DNA of 64,000 nucleotides from UPXZ01 sp964634605 (GTDB lineage: Bacteria > Bacteroidota > Bacteroidia > Bacteroidales > Paludibacteraceae). Positions 34,324-43,302 of this stretch are shown here, in pieces. The stretch's first letter is position 1. Each line of letters opens with the position of its first letter. The stretch lies in assembly GCA_964634605.1 (NCBI GenBank), contig CAZWLJ010000009.1:1-64000 (forward strand). Reading direction: 5' to 3'. The notes under the pieces were generated by a model. That model saw nothing but the letters and a program-made list of their open reading frames with translations, was not told the DNA's origin and did no database searches. The position numbers were made by a program, and so were the translations under genes.

Positions 34324-37056
34324 TTATTTTACAATCAATTTTATTCTATCAGTTGATTTATCGCCTCTCTTCAACAATAATATGTACGTACCTCTCTCCT
34401 GATTCAAGACAATTGAAGTTTTTTCCCGGTTCACGTTAACGTCTGAAATTTTATTTCCTAATAGGGTGAACATCTCTACGGAAGTATTGGATGAAGAAAA
34501 ATCCTCAAGATTTGTTTCCAAAAATACTACTTTTCCTTTTAATGCCGGATTTGGATAAATTCTAAAATTACTGAACCCGGTTATATCATTAATTCCGGTA
34601 TGAGAGATATCCTTATACAACTGGCTTTGAGGAATAACCTCGCGCGACTGAAGCGGACTTGCCCACTCCAGTTTACAGGAAGCTGAGCCTGCATTTTCAA
34701 AGTATTCCAATTTCAGATCGTATTTCTCACCGGCAGTTAAATTTATTGTTCCTGAATAAGTACTTCCAGGAGCTCCGTTCCATTTGTCAATTATCAACTG
34801 ATTATTTATCCATAGCTTGCCGGCATTATCGCAGGTGGTATAAAATGTATAGTTACCGGTATATCGGGGTTGCACCTGACCTGTCCATTTTACTGAAAAT
34901 GTATTTGGATTTACACCATCAACAGGAGATGAGGCAGCCCAGTCAAAATCGACAGTATTGTCAATCCTGGTTGTTATTTCAGTATCGAAATTCACTCCGT
35001 TGAAATAAGTACCTGTAAGCCCGTTGCCCGTTCCTTCAATGCTTCCGGGGTTTACAGGAAGATTATTTGCTTCGCGTATCAACTGAAAAATATGGTCGGG
35101 GCGAACAACCTGATAGTTAGAGTTGAGTGAGTTCATTACATTTTTGAAACTTGTGGGAGTAACGCCGTTCCAGGGCTGTGCCTGTATGATTAAGAATTTT
35201 GGACTCGTTCCTGCCCAGTTCTGTGAAGCTGAGGCAATATGGTCCTTCATAGCCTGTTCGTTGGTACAATAGTTACAGGAAAGAGGCATACCGGGCATGG
35301 ATGAGTTGAAAACAGTAAGTGCACCTCCGGTGTTTTGTGCTGTCAGTCCAAGCAATGTTTGCGAATTAGCTGCAAATGCCTGCCCTGTGTTTCGTGAAAT
35401 TCCACCGGTTATTGTGTTCCAGACAGTAATTACCCTGAAACCAGCCCGAACGTTGTACTCTTCCGTTTTGACAGCAAATTTATTCAGTGCATCCATGGAT
35501 GTCCAGTTATTTGGATAAGTATATCCATAACCAGAAGGGCCTGAAATAAGGTTGTCGTTGGCAGTTGAACTCTTATGAAAATAATTCAACGCACCGGGCA
35601 TGGCATCTACCATGGCAGGCGACAAAGTCCAACCTATTGGAACTGAGCCACGATCCGGATTATTCCACAGTTTTCGCATCAGGTGTTCCACGTATTGTAA
35701 ATTATCACCATCGCTCAAGATAAAAGCAACGTATATTTTATTCTGTAAAACGGGTTTGGCGGGCATTGGTTTTGGGTCAATTATTCGGGACATTCCACTA
35801 TGGAAAGTGAGATTTGTACAGTAATCACTGGCTATGGTCGTTAAACCGTAAGCAGAAACTCTGGTTACACCCGGTTCTTCTTCGGGCCACCAACCCATAT
35901 AATTGGCTCCGGCAGGCATGGAAGCTAAAAATTTATTCAGCAACGCGCTTTCTTCAGCTATTTTCGGATCCAGCCAAATCACAGCTGCACCCAATGCCAC
36001 AGAATATTCACGCAAAGATGCTTTGTGGTATGTCGGGCTCAGTCCTATCAGCAACCGATGATCAATTTCGGGCCAATAAGTATCGTAAAGTGTCTGATAA
36101 ACATGTAATTTACTCGTGAATTTACCACGCAAATCTTCAACAACCGGCAGATTGTAGGGTGGCGCTTTCAGTAGCGATAAAAATGAGGGCGAAACAACCA
36201 GTGCATTTTTCCTGTTTGCCAGTAATGATGCAAGATTAACCGTATGAATCTGAGCCGGATCATATACTACGAGACCTGAAACCTCTGAAAGATATTTTGA
36301 AAGTGTATTCAGATTACCGGATTTATTTTCAACATATTGAAACCCGAGTGAATTCAGCCACGTGTAAGGTCCTTCGGCATAAGCATCGCCTTCATACGAA
36401 AAAATCCGTGGCTGTTTTTTGTTTACGAGTCCTTTCAGGGATGAAAACAAATACATTTCAGCGTCTGAATTATTTTGTCTGACGCTCACATAATCTACTT
36501 TAGTAAAAGCTGTTCCTTTCCAAAAAACCCGTAATTCGATAGCCTGACTGTCTGCCGGCATCTGAAAATCCAGTTTGAAATTCATATAGCTGCCAACAGT
36601 AGTAAATTGCTGACGGGTTACGTTTTGAGCTGCCAAAACGACACCCGTAGTGGCGTTTCTTATGTCAAGACTGACAACTACATTATTATCCATGTTGTTG
36701 TCATCAATCATCATCCTGAATTCAGCATAGTTAGGTCCGGCAGTTACGTTTTTATCATTCGGACCATAAATCATAAACTGGTTTGGCGTATCAATTCCTA
36801 CCTGACAAACCCATCCGTCCCCATCCAAGCGACCTGTATCATGACTTAAAGCATCGGATTCTGCCTGCCAGGTCCAGGTTTTTGAATATATAGGAGTAGA
36901 TCCATTCAGATAAATCAAATCCTGTGTTTTGGCCGCTTCGGGGAAAGATGGCAACAACTGACCTTCCGGCCATGTAATTTGAGAATTAACTAAACCCGAC
37001 AGTAGTAACAGCAATGATAAAACGATGATTTTATGTGATTTAGCGCTGAATTTCAT
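34324..37056 (-). CDS. GxGYxYP-domain protein with PA14 module and T9SS tail
   Basis: The product (910 aa from the ATG at 37056) has a signal peptide (KIIVLSLLLLLSGLVNSQ) and a beta-sandwich region. A GxGYxYP-family putative glycoside-hydrolase domain follows, with its name motif visible in SGPSGYGYTYPNNW and an FILSDGDNLQYVEH block nearby. A PA14 domain comes next (GLTGTYFNGVNFDTEI, TGNYTFYTTCDNAGKLWINN), then a T9SS sorting domain (FRIYPNPALKGKVVF). The family's activity is not established. The longer frame to 37140 overlaps the upstream gene and lacks a signal peptide at its N-terminus, so the internal ATG is chosen. Probably a surface glycan-active protein of the PUL. Confidence 0.78.
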   Translation of the reverse strand: MKFSAKSHKIIVLSLLLLLSGLVNSQITWPEGQLLPSFPEAAKTQDLIYLNGSTPIYSKTWTWQAESDALSHDTGRLDGDGWVCQVGIDTPNQFMIYGPNDKNVTAGPNYAEFRMMIDDNNMDNNVVVSLDIRNATTGVVLAAQNVTRQQFTTVGSYMNFKLDFQMPADSQAIELRVFWKGTAFTKVDYVSVRQNNSDAEMYLFSSLKGLVNKKQPRIFSYEGDAYAEGPYTWLNSLGFQYVENKSGNLNTLSKYLSEVSGLVVYDPAQIHTVNLASLLANRKNALVVSPSFLSLLKAPPYNLPVVEDLRGKFTSKLHVYQTLYDTYWPEIDHRLLIGLSPTYHKASLREYSVALGAAVIWLDPKIAEESALLNKFLASMPAGANYMGWWPEEEPGVTRVSAYGLTTIASDYCTNLTFHSGMSRIIDPKPMPAKPVLQNKIYVAFILSDGDNLQYVEHLMRKLWNNPDRGSVPIGWTLSPAMVDAMPGALNYFHKSSTANDNLISGPSGYGYTYPNNWTSMDALNKFAVKTEEYNVRAGFRVITVWNTITGGISRNTGQAFAANSQTLLGLTAQNTGGALTVFNSSMPGMPLSCNYCTNEQAMKDHIASASQNWAGTSPKFLIIQAQPWNGVTPTSFKNVMNSLNSNYQVVRPDHIFQLIREANNLPVNPGSIEGTGNGLTGTYFNGVNFDTEITTRIDNTVDFDWAASSPVDGVNPNTFSVKWTGQVQPRYTGNYTFYTTCDNAGKLWINNQLIIDKWNGAPGSTYSGTINLTAGEKYDLKLEYFENAGSASCKLEWASPLQSREVIPQSQLYKDISHTGINDITGFSNFRIYPNPALKGKVVFLETNLEDFSSSNTSVEMFTLLGNKISDVNVNREKTSIVLNQERGTYILLLKRGDKSTDRIKLIVK

Positions 37057-37114
37057 GAATATTAATGTATTAAAGTGTATTGATAATTGAAAATGTATTT
37101 TTCGTTTCATCAAT

Positions 37115-40100
37115 TTAATATATAATTTTAAGTGTGACATCCGATAAACGAATTAAATATACTCCCCGGTACGGAAGTGAAAATTGTACATTCCCGCCAC
37201 TTGAAATTTCTTCTCTGATTATTTTTCCATCTAATCCGATTAATTTTGCTGTATTAGCATTTCCAATATTTTGAATATATAAAATACCATTTTGAATAAA
37301 ACAGGGGTAATTTTTCTTTTCACCTGCTTGTTCCGCACCTGTGGATGTATTTACGGCACCATACACACCTACATCAATTAATTGTCCTCCAGCGGTTTGA
37401 ATACATTTTACGGCCAGTGTATTCCAGCCTTCTTTTATGAGCGTTTTATCGAACTCAAAAGACTGATAACCTGTAATATAGCCGCTTCTATTCAAAGCTA
37501 ACTGATCATTGAGATAAATCCAGCAATCCTCATCGTGGAATGTGTAAAAGAAAGCTTTATTCAAGACATCCAAATCTTCCTTTTTAGCAAAAAAATTCGT
37601 TCTTATAAAAATTTGGTTTGTACGCCAGTCGGTATTTTGCAGATTCATTTCGGTACCAAAAGGCGCTTTACCCGATTGCCATCCGGTATCATCAAATGCG
37701 GTTTTATACCAGTCCGAAGCTGGAGTTGCAGTAGTGAATTGCCATGATTGAAGTGTATTTCCGGGAATTGAAGCCGGCAAAAAATACTTTTTTTCTGTTT
37801 GATACATTTCATCAAACCAGTCAAACCTATCATCAATAAATTCTTTCACAAAATCAATATATTGATTGTAGGTAGGGAAAAGCGCATCTTCAAACCATAC
37901 TTTGCGGTTCAAAGATCTCCATCGCTCGTAGTTCAGATTTTGCGATTGGTTTATTCTTTCGGAATTCTCTGTCAGGTAATTTTTCAGCTGTTCTTTCAAT
38001 CCCTCATCTTTTACTTTATTCCAAAGAAGTTTTAAGTAATTTTGCGCTGCTGATGTTTTCATCATAGCACGAAACCAGGGTTGTGCTACTCCGTGTTGAG
38101 TGTCAAGCGTAGCATAAAATCTCGGCACCCGCTGGTTGGTAAGAAATGCCTGATCATAATCCCATACTGGACCGAAATACAATTTTTCATCGTTTCTTTT
38201 CTTAAACATAGGAATACACCAGTAAGAATCACAATTTCCGGTCAGTTCGGAATGAAGGTAATACTTTACGGCACTTTCTAAATCAATGTATTTTTCTAAA
38301 GCGTTTTGAGCATCTGAGAGTAACAGATTTTCGAGTTTGTTTATGTAGCTGGTAATCCATTCTTTCTGAACGGGAACAATCACATCGTCTTTGGGAGATT
38401 TTATTGTAACGGGAATGTTCGTGTTTGTTTTGAAAAATACGGGTTCCTGCTCGGCATATGCATCAATTTCAAGATGGTATCCTCCCGACAAATCGGGTAA
38501 AATGACATCTGTTGTTTTCATTTCGACGATATTGATTCGGTTCTTATCCACTTCGATGTGATCGCTGGCCATAAAAGTTCCGTAATAAAATCCATCCAGC
38601 ACCACATCCACCATTACATTGGAAGGTGTAAATTCAAAACCCAAAAAACGGCTGATTTCGAATGCCAGATTGTTGCGCAGCAATGTTTTATCTACTGCAC
38701 ATGCTATCAAAGTCCAGCTTTTAGCGTTGGCAGGCATACCAAGAAAGTGTTGTTTTGTATCAAATTTTATCCGAAAAGGTTTCTTTTCCATAAATTCCCA
38801 GGTAGAATTTCCACGTCCTCTGACCGATGCTTCAAACACTCCTGTGGAATCTGCATCGGACACAATAACTTTCGAAACGACATATTCTTCTTTATCAATA
38901 AAGTTAAATGCTCCTTCGGTTTCGATGTAAATGGTAGGAATATTCGTTAATTGCGGGTAACTGACTTTTTGTTTGCCGGTTTCGCAATAAAATTCAACCT
39001 CAGCCAGGTTGCAATTCTGTGTGGGAGAAATTATCCGTACATACCGAAACTCCTGACCGGAAGTGATATCAAATGTGGTATAAAACCCTGCCTGAGGTGT
39101 TTGAGAGATTGTATACAAATTGACAGGTAAAGTAAATCCAGCATCATTTGCTCCCTGTATAATACTTCCGTTCAGTCGATCAGCTCTGTCAGAGCGTGGA
39201 TACACTCTGACTTTTTTTATTATTTGCCTGGATTTCAAATCAAGTCCGACCCATCCATTCAAATCCTTAGCCTTAAAATTAGTTCCCTCATTTGTATCAA
39301 ATGCATTGTAAGCATGTTTGGTGTATTCATCCTCAGCCGGAGAGGAAATAATTTCCCCGCGAAGTTTCTGAAATCCCGGAATATTTCCGGCTGATTGAGG
39401 AAAAAAAATGGGTTTTAAATAAGTGCGCGATGGCATACCATTGGTCACGTAAGGCCAGCCTTCAGTATCCCAGTGTATCTGGTCTAAAATGAGCTTTCTG
39501 CCATTTGGTTGTGTTACATCTATGGCGTGATACAATATCCAGTCCTGTCCCAAATCATCTTTTACAATTTCTGAATTATGACCTGTTCCTGCAAACCGAA
39601 CACTTTTGTTTATTACCACTTCAAAATTATTGTCGAGCATCGCTTTTCCCGATTTATCGGTGTAGGGTCCCAGAAGATTTTGGGAACGTCCGACCACAGT
39701 GCGATACGTGCTGTTTACTCCTTCGCAGCACGAACCTACCGAAGCGAATGCATAATAATAGTTTTCCTTTTTGTGAATGTACACTCCTTCGAATGCCGTA
39801 TCTAATACCCGAACCGGAGTTTGTCTTGGTTTTATGTAAAGTCCGTCTTCAGTTAGTTCCAGGGCATATATTCCTCTGAAACTTCCCCAAATGAGGTATT
39901 TTTTGCCTGCATCTTCAATGTAAAACGGATCAATAGAATTTTGAACTCCTATCTCGCTGCTGATAAATAATTTACCCATATCCGTGTACGGTCCCTGAGG
40001 ATTGTCTGCAACTGCCCGACCGATTCCGCATTGCCACTCGCCACCCCAGGCAGACATGGAGTAGTATAATACATATTTTCCATTGATATACGAAATATCA

Positions 40101-40393
40101 GGCGCCCAAATTCCTCCGTTGGGTACAAAGCCTGGGCGGTTTTCGTTGGTAAAGACAGTTCCAATTTGTGTCCAATCTACTAAATTCAGGGATTTCATTA
40201 TTGGAACATTTCGGGTATCTTCGGTAGCAAACAGGTAAAACGCTCCGTCGCTCCCGCGCACAAGAGTCGGATCGGGCAAACTATTTGAAGACACAGGATT
40301 TGAATATGTCAAATCAGTTTGAGCCTGAGCTATTTGTGCTGTAATTAAGAATAACAGCAAAACTAAAATATGTATCCATTTTTTAATACGCAT
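37115..40393 (-). CDS. GH43 - discoidin - CotH-kinase fusion with T9SS tail
   Basis: The 1092-aa protein has a signal peptide (about 1-24). A five-bladed GH43 domain (about 28-330) carries the triad Asp41 (LPDPTLVR), Asp155 (SIDPFYIED) and Glu202 (FEGVYIHKK). An F5/8-type discoidin-like module follows (about 345-475). A CotH-like atypical kinase domain (about 480-870) shows RGRGNSTWEFMEKKPFRIKF, VDKTLLRNNLAFEI, GGYHLEIDAYAEQ and FGPVWDYDQAF. Next come a jelly-roll module (about 880-1020) and a short T9SS-like tail ending VYLIRLSDVTLKIIY. GH43 enzymes typically remove arabinofuranose or xylose; CotH proteins phosphorylate secreted proteins in spore formers. Joining the two in one exported chain is unusual. 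The frame is open throughout, so the fusion is real in this sequence. Confidence 0.83.
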   Translation of the reverse strand: MRIKKWIHILVLLLFLITAQIAQAQTDLTYSNPVSSNSLPDPTLVRGSDGAFYLFATEDTRNVPIMKSLNLVDWTQIGTVFTNENRPGFVPNGGIWAPDISYINGKYVLYYSMSAWGGEWQCGIGRAVADNPQGPYTDMGKLFISSEIGVQNSIDPFYIEDAGKKYLIWGSFRGIYALELTEDGLYIKPRQTPVRVLDTAFEGVYIHKKENYYYAFASVGSCCEGVNSTYRTVVGRSQNLLGPYTDKSGKAMLDNNFEVVINKSVRFAGTGHNSEIVKDDLGQDWILYHAIDVTQPNGRKLILDQIHWDTEGWPYVTNGMPSRTYLKPIFFPQSAGNIPGFQKLRGEIISSPAEDEYTKHAYNAFDTNEGTNFKAKDLNGWVGLDLKSRQIIKKVRVYPRSDRADRLNGSIIQGANDAGFTLPVNLYTISQTPQAGFYTTFDITSGQEFRYVRIISPTQNCNLAEVEFYCETGKQKVSYPQLTNIPTIYIETEGAFNFIDKEEYVVSKVIVSDADSTGVFEASVRGRGNSTWEFMEKKPFRIKFDTKQHFLGMPANAKSWTLIACAVDKTLLRNNLAFEISRFLGFEFTPSNVMVDVVLDGFYYGTFMASDHIEVDKNRINIVEMKTTDVILPDLSGGYHLEIDAYAEQEPVFFKTNTNIPVTIKSPKDDVIVPVQKEWITSYINKLENLLLSDAQNALEKYIDLESAVKYYLHSELTGNCDSYWCIPMFKKRNDEKLYFGPVWDYDQAFLTNQRVPRFYATLDTQHGVAQPWFRAMMKTSAAQNYLKLLWNKVKDEGLKEQLKNYLTENSERINQSQNLNYERWRSLNRKVWFEDALFPTYNQYIDFVKEFIDDRFDWFDEMYQTEKKYFLPASIPGNTLQSWQFTTATPASDWYKTAFDDTGWQSGKAPFGTEMNLQNTDWRTNQIFIRTNFFAKKEDLDVLNKAFFYTFHDEDCWIYLNDQLALNRSGYITGYQSFEFDKTLIKEGWNTLAVKCIQTAGGQLIDVGVYGAVNTSTGAEQAGEKKNYPCFIQNGILYIQNIGNANTAKLIGLDGKIIREEISSGGNVQFSLPYRGVYLIRLSDVTLKIIY

Positions 40394-40440
40394 TACTGGC
40401 GTTTTTTTTCTGAATTTTTAAACTGATATTTCAGTGATAT

Positions 40441-42933
40441 TTAATGCTGTTTCATTTTTTTCTCTAACATTTTAATCCAGTAACCACCCACAACCGATCG
40501 GGCCTGAAATCCTCTTTGCTCTGGTTTGTCGGTCCAGTACCAGTCAGACATCGGAACACGCGTGGTGGTTTCGTTCATGAATTTATACAAAGGTGAAATG
40601 AACTTCTCAAACGTTTCCCTGGTATCACTCAGGGTTGCAGTCCACATTATCCAGTCGGCCTTGGTATAATTCTCCCTGCTATCCAGCGGCAATCCGTATA
40701 CATTTTGTTTTGTGAGGTAAAATTCAATTTCTTTTTGAGCCACTACATCGGGAAACACATTGAATTTCATCAGTTTATTCCAGATTAAGTTGTATTTTTG
40801 ACTCCAGGTATCGGATTTGTCGAATGTAAGGCGATAATAATTACCATTGTCTGCCATTTTTATCCATTCCAAAGCCATTTCTTTGGCCTTATTGGTATAA
40901 TTTGCAGCTATATCTTTCTTATTCAGCATGTCAGCCATAAAACCATACGATGCAATTCCCATTATCGCTTTGATTGACAAATTGGCATTATGAGCAAAAT
41001 GTCCGGCAAAATCATCAGTACAAAGCTGATTTTCAGGATCTAATCCTTCTTCAACCAAATAATCGGTCCAGGTGGTCAAAACTTCCCAGTGTTTTTCAGC
41101 ATATTCAGCATTTCCTTCTATGGCTGACAATGCTGCAGTAAGTATAATCATATTTCCGCTTTCTTCCACCGGCATATCGCCTCCGTAGGTTTGCCCGTTG
41201 GCTATGGGATAAGTACCTACGTCGTGAGCTGCAAAAGGTTTTGTCCATTTTCCGCTTTCGCTGTAATAGAAAATATGGTTCAGAAGTCCTTTTACCAGGT
41301 CAGGATTATACAGCAGGAATAATGGAGCCGATGGATAGGTAATATCCACAGTTCCGACAGAGCCGTTACTGAAATTTTCTTTTGAAAGAAACAACAATTC
41401 TCCGTTGGGTGCTTCAACCAGTTTGTGTGCTGCAATAGCCTGTCGATAAGCCAGAGCTAATAATTCGGCATATTCTCTTCCACCGGTTTCAACTGCCTGA
41501 CTGAACATTTCTTCATCAAAAGCAGAGCAAGCTTTCATCAGTGATTTGTATTCTTTATCGGCTTTATCAAAAATGGAAAGAATATTCTTATCGTTTTTCC
41601 GGTTCCAGTACGGCCGCAGATTTTCTTCAAAATATTGTATGGAAAATTGATCATCGTATCCAAGCATGAATTTTCCGGAAGCTGCTTTCTTATTCCCTAA
41701 TAGTTTGGTTAAAGCGAATCTCTTATTACTTTTAGTGGTTAATTCTTCCGCTTTTGCTCCGTTTCCCATAAATTCGGATCTGATTTTAATACTGTTTCCA
41801 ATGCTGTATTTTGTATTACTTTTTTCAGAAACCAAATAAAAATAACCCCAGTCTATCCGTATGTCATCTCCTTTTTTTCGCAATACAGGTTGTTCCAAAC
41901 TACCGGTTTTCAGGTAAATCAGTCCGTTTTTCTCAATACTTTCGGTGGCAGCCGGCTGATAGGGTGTATTCAGAGCCCAATGTGCAGCTGCTTCAAGGTA
42001 AATTTCCACGTTATGGGCTTTTCCGTCATTTGACACGGTTTGGTACGTCAGGTAATTAACCGGACGGGACAATAAATCCAAATCGTGCATTAAAAGTGGA
42101 GCCGTAAACGTGAGATTCAGATCTACCGGTCCACATGTAAACGAATAATAAGTCTGTGTAGCTTGTACATTTGCGGATTTCTGAATGGCCGTTTGTTCAA
42201 ACAGCGAAGTTTTATCTTTGTCAATTAATACACCAAAATCGAGCAATCCGTTTGCAACCGGATTATGGCAATAGGCCGAGAGAACGTTTTTACCCTTTCG
42301 AAGTGATTTTACCGCTTCTTCAGGCAATTTGACAATCGCATTTTTGCCGGTGGTATTTCCGGTGTCAAATACTTGTCGTCCGTTGAAATAAAACACGGCA
42401 CCATCATCGTGTGAATAAATCAGATACAAATCTTTACCTGAAAAATCCTCAGATAATTCCACCTCGCGTCTTACCCAAAGATGCTCTTCGAGCCATTCTG
42501 TTTTAGCCATATCTTCGGTATATTTTGAAATTGTACCAAACGCACCGGGAGCAGAAGCCCAACCGGTATCATCGAAATTTTCATTCATCCAATTTGCAGC
42601 AGGCTTCACTGTGGTATATTTGCCTGTCCAGTTTCCTTGTTCTGAAGTAGGTATTACCACTTCCATTTCTGCAGTTTCATTGCCCATAAAACGGTATATT
42701 TCACCATCCACTTTGATCACTCCCAATAGCGGAAAATCTTTACCCGTCCAGTGTTTTACAGAACTATCGAACAATTGGTCTGTTGTACTCCAGGCGCTGG
42801 TGTAGGGGTCAATAGTAATAAGCGGGTATGCAGGAGCTCTCAATTTACTTTGGATACTGCTATGTTTCAATCCGGATGTACACGACACGGATACGAAAAT
42901 GCTCATCAAAATAAATAAAATCTTTTGTTTCAT
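40441..42933 (-). CDS. DUF4965/DUF5127/DUF1793-family lipoprotein (glutaminase A-like)
   Basis: The 830-aa protein is a lipoprotein (VSVSC lipobox, Cys18). A DUF4964-like segment (PLITIDPYTSAWST) opens the mature part. A jelly-roll insert follows (about 105-240, NFDDTGWASAPGAFGT), then the DUF5127 (FTCGPVDLNLTFTAPLL), DUF4965 and C-terminal (alpha/alpha)6-type DUF1793 regions. The last includes PFAAHDVGTYPIANGQ, PVEESGNMIIL and DDFAGHFAHNANLSIKA. The family takes its name from fungal glutaminase A, but its members sit in many PULs, and the toroid fold fits a glycosidase equally well. A second copy lies at the right edge of the window, with long stretches of near identity. The substrate is unknown. 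Confidence 0.82.
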   Translation of the reverse strand: MKQKILFILMSIFVSVSCTSGLKHSSIQSKLRAPAYPLITIDPYTSAWSTTDQLFDSSVKHWTGKDFPLLGVIKVDGEIYRFMGNETAEMEVVIPTSEQGNWTGKYTTVKPAANWMNENFDDTGWASAPGAFGTISKYTEDMAKTEWLEEHLWVRREVELSEDFSGKDLYLIYSHDDGAVFYFNGRQVFDTGNTTGKNAIVKLPEEAVKSLRKGKNVLSAYCHNPVANGLLDFGVLIDKDKTSLFEQTAIQKSANVQATQTYYSFTCGPVDLNLTFTAPLLMHDLDLLSRPVNYLTYQTVSNDGKAHNVEIYLEAAAHWALNTPYQPAATESIEKNGLIYLKTGSLEQPVLRKKGDDIRIDWGYFYLVSEKSNTKYSIGNSIKIRSEFMGNGAKAEELTTKSNKRFALTKLLGNKKAASGKFMLGYDDQFSIQYFEENLRPYWNRKNDKNILSIFDKADKEYKSLMKACSAFDEEMFSQAVETGGREYAELLALAYRQAIAAHKLVEAPNGELLFLSKENFSNGSVGTVDITYPSAPLFLLYNPDLVKGLLNHIFYYSESGKWTKPFAAHDVGTYPIANGQTYGGDMPVEESGNMIILTAALSAIEGNAEYAEKHWEVLTTWTDYLVEEGLDPENQLCTDDFAGHFAHNANLSIKAIMGIASYGFMADMLNKKDIAANYTNKAKEMALEWIKMADNGNYYRLTFDKSDTWSQKYNLIWNKLMKFNVFPDVVAQKEIEFYLTKQNVYGLPLDSRENYTKADWIMWTATLSDTRETFEKFISPLYKFMNETTTRVPMSDWYWTDKPEQRGFQARSVVGGYWIKMLEKKMKQH

Positions 42934-43302
42934 ACTTTCATTTTTTATAGGGTAATAATCACTGCTTTTAATTGTTTCTTCTCTTTAAGAATGAATTTCA
43001 ATTGCAAGATTCCGGTTTTGCTGACACATTCAACATACAAAATATTGCCTAAATCCGTATAATTTTTGTTTCATGGGTATCTGTGTTTATCTGTTTATTA
43101 TCTTTCTGGTATTGAAATCGTTTTTAGACATTTTTATCAAAAATAAGTACCCACTGAAAACTCTATCCTTTCTTTATTGCTTGTTGATGTGTAACATAAC
43201 CGGACAGGAGTTTCGTACACTTCAATTATTAATGGTTCCGGATTATTTATATACATTTTTTTGCCACGACTGAAAACATTTATCGAAAAATAGACCTTTT
43301 CA
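42934..43302. other. Intergenic region inside the PUL, no gene seen
   Basis: This 369-base AT-rich gap separates the GLUG-GH76 gene from the DUF4965 gene. A 66-codon plus-strand frame at 43073-43273 has no homology signs and runs against the operon, so it is not called. A weak minus-strand -7-like box (TATTTTTG, plus 43138-43145) lies 205 bases ahead of the DUF4965 ATG, without a -33 partner. No terminator hairpin was found. The gap may hold an internal promoter or processing site. Confidence 0.4.

Noticed and set aside
37057..37140. Extended N-terminus of the GxGYxYP protein
   Set aside because: The extra 28 residues overlap the upstream gene and push the signal peptide inside the chain.
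40441..42933. Firm naming as glutaminase A
   Set aside because: Only family resemblance supports this; the PUL context and fold fit a glycan role at least as well.
43073..43273. 66-codon plus-strand frame with hydrophobic start
   Set aside because: It lies in an AT-rich gap against the operon direction, with no promoter box or recognizable sequence; hydrophobicity is expected from AT-rich random frames.
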